Source: Nemertoderma westbladi (taxonomy: Eukaryota; Xenacoelomorpha; Nemertodermatida; Nemertodermatidae). From it: 50,798 nt of DNA. Made by a program: the position numbers and the translations under genes. Under the pieces are notes generated by a model. That model was not told the DNA's origin and made no database searches. It saw nothing but the letters and a program-made list of their open reading frames with translations. Shown here in pieces: positions 43,160-50,798 of the stretch. Each line of letters begins with the position of its first letter. Within the stretch, counting starts at the first letter, position 1. The stretch lies in the NCBI GenBank assembly GCA_032718475.1, contig JAUCBJ010005936.1, positions 1-50,798 of the forward strand. The letters run 5' to 3'.

Positions 43160-46100
43160 ATTGGTGTAGACATTGGTGTAGACCTTGGTGTAGACATTGG
43201 TGTAGACCTTGGTGTAGACATTGGTGTAGACATTGGTGTAGACATTGGTGTAGATCTTGTTGTAACCTTGGTGTAGACCTTAGTGTAGACATTGGTGTAT
43301 ATCTTGGTGTAGACATTGGTGTAGACATTGGTGTAGACATTGGTGTAGATCTTGGTGTAGACATTGGTGTAGACCTTGGTGTAGACCTTGGTGTAGACCT
43401 TGGTGTAGACATTGGTGTAGATATTGGTGTAGACATTGGTGTAGACATTGGTGTAGATATTGGTGTAGACCTTGGTGTAGACCTTGGTGTAGACATTGGT
43501 GTAGACCTTAGTGTAGACATTGGTGTAGACCTTTGTGTAGACATTGGTGTAGACCTTGTGTAGACCTTGGTGTAGACCTTGGTGTAGACCTTGGTGTAGA
43601 CCTTGGTGTAGACCTTGGTGTAGACCTTTGTGTAGACATTGGTGTAGACCTTTGTGTAGACATTGGTGTAGACCTTGTGTAGACCTTGGTGTAGACCTTG
43701 GTGTAGATCTTGTTGTAGACCTTGGTATAGACATTGGTGTAGACATTGGTGTAGATATTGGTGTAGATCTTGTTGTAACCTTGGTGTAGACCTTGGTGTA
43801 GACATTGGTGTAGACCTTGGTGTAGACCTTGGTGTAGAGCTTGGTGTAGACCTTTGTGTAGACATTGGTGTAGACCTTTGTGTAGACATTGGTGTAGACC
43901 TTGTGTAGACCTTGGTGTAGACCTTGGTGTAGACATTGGTGTAGACATTGGTGTAGACATTCGTGTAGATATTGGTGTAGATCTTGTTGTAACCTTGGTG
44001 TAGACCTTGGTGTAGACATTGGTGTAGACCTTGGTGTAGGTAGACATTGGTGTAGACCTTGGTGTAGACATTGGTGTAGATCTTGTTGTAGACCTTGGTG
44101 TAAACCTTGGTGTAGATCTTGGTGTAGACATTGGTGTAGACATTGGTGTAGACCTTGGTGTAGACATTTGTGTAGATCTTGGTGTAGACCTTTGTGTAGA
44201 CATTGGTGTAGATCTTGTTGTAGATCTTGGTGTAGACCTTTGTGTAGACATTGGTGTAGACCTTGTGTAGACCTTGGTGTAGACCTTGGTGTAGACCTTG
44301 GTGTAGACATTGGTGTAGACATTGGTGTAGACATTGGTGTAGATCTTGGTGTATACATTGGTGTAGACATTGGTGTAGACCTTGGTGTAGACATTGGTGT
44401 AGACCTTGGTGTAGACATTGGTGTAGACATTGGTGCAGACATTGGTGTAGACATTGGTGTAGACATTGGTGTAGATCTTGTTGTAACCTTGGTGTAGACA
44501 TTGGTGTAGATCTTGGTTTAGACCTTGGTGTAGACCTTGGTGTAGACCTTGGTGTAGATCTTGTTGTAACCTTGGTGTAGACATTGGTGTAGATCTTGGT
44601 GAGACATTTGTGTAGATCTTGTTGTAACCTTGGTGTAGACATTGGTGTAGATCTTGGTGTGGACCTTGGTGTAGACCTTGGTGTAGACCTTGGTGTAGAC
44701 ATTGGTGTAGACCTTGTTGTAGACCTTGGTGTAGACCTTGGTGTAGACATTGGTGTAGACCTTGGTGTAGACCTTGGTGTAGACCTTGGTGTAGACCTTG
44801 GTATAGACATTGGTGTAGACCTTGTTGTAGACCTTGGTGTAGACCTTGGTGTAGACATTGGTGTAGACCTTGGTGTAGACCTTGGTGTAGACCTTGGTGT
44901 AGACATTGGTGTAGACATTGGTGTAGATCTTGTTGTAACCTTGGTGTAGACATTGGTGTAGATCTTGGTTTAGACCTTGTTGTAGACCTTGGTGTAGACA
45001 TTGGTGTAGACCTTGTGTAGACCTTGGTGTAGACCTTGGTGTAGACATTGGTGTAGACCTTGGTGTAGATCTTGTTGTAACCTTGGTGTAGACATTGGTG
45101 TAGATCTTGGTGTGGACCTTGGTGTAGACCTTGGTGTAGACCTTGGTGTAGACATTGGTGTAGACCTTGTTGTAGACCTTGGTGTAGACCTTGGTGTAGA
45201 CATTGGTGTAGACCTTGGTGTAGACCTTGGTGTAGACCTTGGTGTAGACCTTGGTATAGACATTGGTGTAGACCTTGTTGTAGACCTTGGTGTAGACCTT
45301 GGTGTAGACCTTGGTGTAGACATTGGTGTAGATCTTGTTGTAACCTTGGTGTAGACATTGGTGTATATCTTGGTGTAGACATTGGTGTAGACATTGGTGT
45401 AGACATTGGTGTAGATCTTGGTGTAGACATTGGTGTAGACATTGGTGTAGACTTTGGTGTAGACATTGGTGTAGACATTGGTGTAGACATTGGTGTAGAC
45501 ATTGGTGTAGACCTTGGTGTAGACCTTGGTGTAGACATTGGTGTAGATCTTGTTGTAACCTTGGTGTAGACATTGGTGTAGATCTTGTTGTAACCTTGGT
45601 GTAGATCTTGTTGTAACCTTGGTGTAGACATTGGTGTATATCTTGGTGTAGACATTGGTGTAGACATTGGTGTAGACATTGGTGTAGATCTTGGTGTAGA
45701 CATTGGTGTAGACATTGGTGTAGACTTTGGTGTAGACATTGGTGTAGACCTTGGTGTAGACATTGGTGTAGATCTTGTTGTAACCTTGGTGTAGATCTTG
45801 TTGTAACCTTGGTGTAGACCTTAGTGTAGACATTGGTGTATATCTTGGTGTAGACCTTGGTGTAGACATTGGTGTAGACCTTGGTGTAGACCTTGGTGTA
45901 GATCTTGGTGTAGACATTGGTGTAGACCTTGGTGTAGACCTTGGTGTAGACCTTGGTGTAGACATTGGTGTATATCTTGGTGTAGACATTGGTGTAGACA
46001 TTGGTGTAGACATTGGTGTAGATCTTTGTATAGACATTGGTGTAGACATTGGTGTAGACATTGGTGTAGACATTGGTGTAGATCTTGGTGTAGACATTGG

Positions 46101-48686
46101 TGTAGACATTGGTGTAGACTTTGGTGTAGACATTGGTGTAGACCTTGGTGTAGACATTGGTGTGGACATTGGTGTAGACCTTGGTGTAGACCTTGGTGTA
46201 GACATTGGTGTAGACCTTGGTGTAGACCTTGGTGTAGACCTTGGTGTAGACATCGGTGTAGACCTTGGTATAGACCTTGGTGTAGATCTTGTTGTAGACC
46301 TTGGTGTAGACCTTGGTGTAGACCCTGGTGTAGACATTGGTGTAGATCTTGGTGTAGACCTTGGTGTAGACATCGGTGTAAACTTTGGTATAGACCTTGG
46401 TGTAGATCTTGTTGTAGACCTTGGTGTAGACCTTGGTGTAGACCTTGGTGTAGACCTTGGTGTAGACCTTGGTGCAGACCTTGGTGTAGACATTGGTGTA
46501 GATCTTGTTGTAACCTTGTTGTAGACCTTGGTGTAGACCTTGGTGTAGACCTTGGTGTAGACATTGGTGTAGATCTTGTTGTAGACCTTGGTGTAGACCT
46601 TGGTGTAGACCTTGGTGTAGACCTTGGTGTAGACATTGGTGTAGACATTGGTGTAGACATTGGTGTAGACGTTGGTGTAGACCTTTGTGTAGACCTTGAT
46701 GTAGACATTGGTGTAGATCTTGTTGTAACCATGGTGTAGACCTTGGTTTAGACCTTGGTGTAGACCTTGGTGTAGACCTTGGTGTAGACATTGGTGTAGA
46801 CATTGGTGTAGACCTTGGTGTAGACATTGGTGTAGATATTGGTGTAGACATTGGTGTAGACCTTGGTGTAGACATTGGTGTAGACCTTGGTGTAGACCTT
46901 GGTGCAGACCTTGGTGTAGATCTTGTTGTAGACCTTGTTGTAGACCTTGGTGTAGACCTTGGTATAGACATTGTTGTAGACCTTGGTATAGACCTTGGTA
47001 TGGACCTTGGTGTAGACATCGGTGTAGACCTTGGTATAGACCTTGGTGTAGATCTTGTTGTAGACCTTGTTGTAGACCTTGGTGTAGACCTTGGTATAGA
47101 CATTGTTGTAGACCTTGGTATAGACCTTGGTATGGACCTTGGTGTAGACCTTGGTGTAGACCTTGGTGTAGACCTTGGTGTAGTCCTTGGTGCAGACCTT
47201 GGTGTAGGTAGACATTGGTGTAGACATTGGTGTAGACATTGGTGTAGATCTTGGTGTAGATATTGGTGTAGACCTTGGTGTAGACATTGGTGTAGACATT
47301 GGTGTAGACCTTGGTGTAGACATTTGTGTAGACCTTGGTGTAGACATTGGTGCAGACCCTGGTGTAGACCTTGGTGTAGACCTTGTTGTAGACCTTGGTG
47401 TAGACATTGGTGTAGACCTTGGTGTAGATCTTGTTGTAACCTTGGTGTAGACATTGGTGTATATCTTGGTGTAGACATTGATGTAGACATTGGTGTAGAC
47501 ATTGGTGTAGATCTTGGTGTAGACATTGGTGTAGACATTGGTGTAGACCTTGGTGTAGACATTGGTGTAGACCTTGGTGTAGACATTGGTGTAGACATTG
47601 GTGTAGACATTGGTGTAGATCTTGTTGTAACCTTGGTGTAGACCTTGGTGTAGACATTGGTGTAGACCTTGGTGTAGACCTTGGTGTAGACATTGGTGTA
47701 GATCTTGTTGTAGACCTTGGTGTAGACCTTGGTGTAGATCTTGGTGTAGACATTGGTGTAGACATTGGTGTAGACCTTGGTGTAGACATTGGTGTAGACC
47801 TTGGTGTAGACCTTGGTGTAACATTGGTGTAGATCTTGTTGTAGATCTTTGTGTAGACCTTGGTGTAGATCTTGGTGTAGACATTGGTGTAGACATTGGT
47901 GTAGACATTGGTGTAGATCTTGTTGTAACCTTGTTGTAGACCTTGGTGTAGACCTTGGTGTAGACCTTGGTGTAGACCTTGGTGTAGATATTGGTGTAAA
48001 CATTGGTGTAGTCCTTGGTGTAGACCTTGGTGTAGACCTTGATGTAGACATTGGTGTAGATCTTGGTTTAGACCTTGGTGTAGACATTGGTGTAGATCTT
48101 GTTGTAGACCTTGGTGTAGACATTGGTGTAGACCTTGGTGTAGACATTGGTGTAGACCTTGGTGTAGACATTGGTGCAGACCTTGGTGTAGACCTTGGTG
48201 TAGACCTTGTTGTAGACCTTGGTGTAGACATTGGTGTAGACCTTGGTGTAGATCTTGTTGTAACCTTGGTGTAGACATTGGTGTAGATCTTGTTGTAGAC
48301 CTTGGTGTAGACCTTGGTGTTGACCTTGGTGTAGACATTGGTGTAGACATTGGTGTAGACTTTGGTGTAGACCTTGGTGTAGACCTTGGTGTAGACATTG
48401 GTGTAGACCTTGGTGTAGACATTGGTGTAGATCTTGTTGTAGACATTGGTGTAGACCTTGGTGTAGACATTGGTGCAGACCTTGGTGTAGACCTTGGTGT
48501 AGACCTTGGTGCAGACCTTGGTGTAGACATTGGTGTAGACCTTGGTGCAGACCTTGGTATAGACATTGGTGTAGATCTTGGTGTAGACATTGATGTAGAC
48601 CTTGGGGTAGACATTGGTGTAGACCTTGTTGTAGACCTTGGTGTAGACATTGGTGTAGACCTTGGTGTAGACATTGGTGTAGACCT
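43160..48686 (+). repeat. 12-bp minisatellite, about 460 copies
   Basis: Unit TTGGTGTAGACC or ATTGGTGTAGAC, with C/A alternation and a recurrent variant block GATCTTGTTGTAACCTTGG. Longer blocks recur (around 44690-44940 and 45130-45340 are near copies), so the array grew partly by larger duplications. The period is a multiple of three without stops on the minus strand and in some plus frames, giving very long apparent ORFs that I do not regard as genes. It ends 80 bp before exon e, and a similar ATTGGTGTAAC stands at 48731 in unique intron sequence. Confidence 0.97.
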
Positions 48687-48766
48687 GTGTTCTTTACCTT
48701 ACCTGGCTTGTTACTGGCGGTAATTATTTTATTGGTGTAACATCCTCATTTAATTGTTATTCTTAG

Positions 48767-49077
48767 TGAAGCCGAATTGGAAGAAGTTCTCACATTGTTT
48801 ACTAAACTCCACAAGTCCGCGAGTATCTTCCTCGGGGGCAGTTCAACGAAGCCTCACAGCCTAAAGAAACCCAATTCGGAACAGATTAACGACGCAGTGC
48901 CCGTAGAGGAGGCAACCAACCAATCAGAAGCGGTACAACAGGAACGCCTGTTTCATCGGACCAATCAGAAAATACTTAATAAACGAAGCTCTTCAGAAGA
49001 AAGAGAGACTATGGCACGTAGGGAGGGGATTAGCAAAGTCAATGATTGGCAATGTGCTGAAAATAAAGCAATGAACG
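48767..49077 (+). CDS. TTLL5: TTLL5-like exon e
   Basis: Acceptor TGTTATTCTTAG ends at 48766. The first T completes AAT (Asn) with exon d, then EAELEEVLTLFTKLHKSAS and IFLGGSS follow, a TTLL5-conserved block. The second part is a polar, Gln/Glu/Ser-rich linker ending NKAMNG. Phase 1 out; donor GTTAGT at 49078. The fit across the 8.9-kb intron d supports splicing from the first donor of the 65-bp array. Confidence 0.9.
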
Positions 49078-49284
49078 GTTAGTATTATTTAATTATATTT
49101 ATTTTAATTCACCAATAAACCGCTGGAGGCGTCATTTTCTTGTTAGGAGATGATGAGACTTGATAGTGAACTAATGAATGATGATGCATCGGATACTAGA
49201 ACAATAAGGCAATATATCTATCTAGGCAATTTATCTAAGTCTTAGATATTTTACTTGCTAATATTTCCATTATTTGGGTTTCAG

Positions 49285-49398
49285 GTGGAGGTGCGAGCGT
49301 TGTTACAGACTACGAGATTACAGATGTAGACGATTCTCACACCTCCAATAGACAACGACCTGCGTCAGCCACAGTAATGAGGATTCACGGACCCACCG
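49285..49398 (+). CDS. TTLL5: TTLL5-like exon f
   Basis: Acceptor TTTGGGTTTCAG ends at 49284, donor GTAAGT at 49399. A symmetric phase 1-1 exon of 114 bp encoding GGASVVTDYEITDVDDSHTS and a Arg/Pro-rich end with RPASATVMRIHGPTG. Likely a disordered linker of the C-terminal extension. No stop, good splice borders. Confidence 0.78.
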
Positions 49399-49455
49399 GT
49401 AAGTGGCTACATTAGATGAATTTACGTCGGGTTCACGGTAACAGAGTTCACTTAA

Positions 49456-49647
49456 ACAAAACCGCCTCCGCCTGGCAGGATATTGCTGAGACGCATCTTA
49501 AAGAACACTGGCCTTGAAGATGCGGATGATCTAGCAAATGTCATGGGTGCTAGGGAGTTGTGGCGGCGCAATTATCCTGATAAGCCGGCATTCATTCTCA
49601 ATGCACGCTGCATTTTTAGCAAGCCGAATGCGAATTGTGTCACTTAA
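49456..49647 (+). pseudogene. probable LINE ORF2 C-terminal remnant
   Basis: An open stretch in intron f encoding GRILLRRILKNTGLEDADDL and MGARELWRR before a stop. The pattern of a basic start, an xTGLxxxDL block, a DR-like MGARExWRR block and then the end resembles the tail of RTE/CR1-type reverse transcriptases. It is short and without the catalytic part. Chance cannot be excluded. Confidence 0.4.
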
Positions 49648-49762
49648 GTTTTCTGGTCATTTAGGCCTACTTATTAACCAAATTAGATCTACATTAACTG
49701 AGCTCACTACTGTCTAGCCTGTTTGTCGCAATAATTATTTTAGAAGTAGAAGCTGAATAACC

Positions 49763-50290
49763 AATAATTAAGAATTATATTTATTTATTTATCAAGCAAG
49801 ATAAGTAAAAACCTTACCGGTAGGTGTGTTAGTTCCAAAGTATGTAAAAAAACTAAAAAGCAACTAGAACTAGACGTTGCATCAGCTGACAGCAGCAAGC
49901 TGATCGGTAGGTCTTGCAAAAGCTTGATATTTATTACCTTCAAACACGCAAACCCGCTATCAACAAGCAGAAACGTGATTGGCGTAAGTTTGTGGTGCTG
50001 CTTCCCAGTGGTTAGTTACCTACAGACCTCTCTCTTCATTTCAATACTCGTTCTGTCTCCCTTTGTGAATTTCTCTCTACATTTCCTGGCTTGGCCTCCT
50101 GAGAATGCCTTCAGCTGCGGGGCGAAACCTACCGATCAGCTGGCTGCTGTCAGCTGATCACTGATTGCATGCAACGTCTAGGTCTTGTTGCTTTTTAGTT
50201 TTTTACATACTTTGGTACTAACACACCTACCGGTAAGGTTTTTTACTTAACATGCTTGATAAATAATATAATATAATTTTTAATTATTTT
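49763..50290. mobile_element. fold-back element in intron f
   Basis: Long inverted arms, about 49763-49918 and 50122-50290, share TTATTTATCAAGC, ACCTTACCGGTAGGTGTG, AAAGTATGTAAAAAACTAAAA, GACGTTGCAT and CAGCTGATCGGTAGG. The loop is about 200 bp and noncoding. The right arm has a short extra segment (around 50155-50170). No transposase. The transcript would fold into a ~150-bp imperfect duplex. Confidence 0.8.
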
Positions 50291-50711
50291 AGAGTAGCCT
50301 CAACTCAACTACTGTAGTAATAAATATCCCAACTCTGGAATATCGTTTCCTCTGTTACGATCTGGTGGCTCCTAAAGCCCCCAGATCAAAGTATTTCGTA
50401 TTAATTCTCTGAAATCCATTCCGTTATTTTGTGCCCCCCGATTAGGACCCCATCCCACTCAGGTCCACAACTTTTGATCGGTTACAATAATTGCAGTTTA
50501 TTATGTTGCATCACGGTAGGCAGAACAGATTAAACGACTTCTACGTCTCTCTATTCTGGACTCTCCCTAAATCTAATCTGCATCTAATGCACTCTCACTA
50601 TCTATTCACCTTCTATTCAATTACTGTAAATAAATATAAAAATAAATAAATTAATTGTTTTATGTTGCACTGCACTGCACTGCACTGACAACTGCACTCA
50701 TTCTTCCTCAG
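50291..50711. other. rest of TTLL5-like intron f
   Basis: Noncoding, with a short ACTGC repeat (about 50667-50696). The acceptor TTCTTCCTCAG ends at 50711. Confidence 0.6.
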
Positions 50712-50777
50712 GTTCACTTCTCACTCAGGGTCGTCCCAGTTCCGCATCCAGCCGTCGACTCCGTACCGATAACACCG
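50712..50777 (+). CDS. TTLL5: TTLL5-like exon g
   Basis: A 66-bp symmetric phase 1-1 exon encoding GSLLTQGRPSSASSRLRTDNT. The acceptor is preceded by a good pyrimidine tract; the donor GTTAGT is at 50778. Assigned by phase, splice borders and Ser/Arg-rich composition similar to exon f. The gene continues beyond the window. Confidence 0.65.
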
Positions 50778-50798
50778 GTTAGTATATTATGTTGCATC

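Larger units (their letters stand above)
25507..50777 (+). other. TTLL5: TTLL5-like gene, C-terminal part (seven exons, 3' end outside)
   Basis: Exons are 25507-25688, 27792-28002, 39192-39306, 39670-39899, 48767-49077, 49285-49398 and 50712-50777. Every junction has AG/GT borders and matching phase (1, 2, 0, 2, 1, 1), giving 1229 bp of continuous coding sequence. The joined protein shows blocks I recognise from TTLL5: NLSKTQARQAF, DEQMDLVLRFLKRA, RRRIL followed by QLGDF and YNRETE, and EAELEEVLTLFTK followed by KSASIFLG. TTLL5 adds glutamate chains to tubulin; its long C-terminal extension binds partners. The ATP-grasp catalytic core is not in these exons, and I find no upstream exon in the window. 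The gene continues past the right edge. Confidence 0.88.

Noticed and set aside
43150-48674. Very long ORFs (up to about 1237 codons) reading MSTPRSTPMSTP or CRPWCRPW-like repeats on both strands
   Set aside because: They follow from a 12-bp unit without stops. They overlap in several frames, have no unique sequence or splice support, and lie inside a TTLL5-like intron.
43160-48686. Telomere- or centromere-type satellite
   Set aside because: The unit is not a known telomere repeat, and the array sits between two phase-matched exons of one gene.

Overview
The window is metazoan nuclear DNA. It has spliceosomal introns with phase-matched exons, a eukaryotic tRNA-Leu(UAG) gene, an ABHD13-like alpha/beta hydrolase, and several exons that read as the C-terminal half of the tubulin polyglutamylase TTLL5. 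The taxon cannot be fixed. AT-rich DNA, Helitron-like elements with ~145-bp internal repeats and many fold-back elements suggest a marine or other invertebrate. More than half of the window is tandem repeat.

Layout. 1-9052: five head-to-tail Helitron-like elements, each ending in the same hairpin (ACTAGAAAG...CTTTCTAGT). Most carry ~145-bp repeats, and each repeat has a CTCF-like core (CCGCTAGGGGGCG type). 9053-15011: AT-rich DNA with fold-back elements, a 20-bp minisatellite and a small minus-strand orphan ORF (202 aa). 15135-18640: a ~41-bp minisatellite of ~85 copies ending about 310 bp before the ABHD13-like gene (18950-20173, intronless). 22413-23624: an intronless orphan ORF (403 aa) with three exact-style 15-residue repeats. 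24299-24379: tRNA-Leu on the minus strand. 25507-50777: seven exons of a plus-strand TTLL5-like gene. Its first catalytic exons are not seen and it runs off the right edge.

The most striking part is inside the TTLL5-like gene. The intron before exon c is almost entirely 251 indel-free copies of a 44-bp unit holding a branch-site-like CTAAT, a pyrimidine-rich stretch, the acceptor CAG and the first ~15 nt of exon c. The next large intron starts with 47 copies of a 65-bp unit holding the last ~55 nt of exon d plus its donor GTAAGT. It continues with ~460 copies of a 12-bp unit. So one gene has amplified a 3' splice site on one side of a two-exon island and a 5' splice site on the other side. 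Upstream, the 41-bp minisatellite next to the ABHD13-like promoter carries about 43 perfect TTATGTAA (PAR-bZIP D-box) motifs.

The genes do not form a pathway. ABHD13-like is a membrane-anchored hydrolase, TTLL5 modifies tubulin, and the two orphan ORFs have no recognised family. Family assignments rest on my recognition of conserved motifs, not on a database search.
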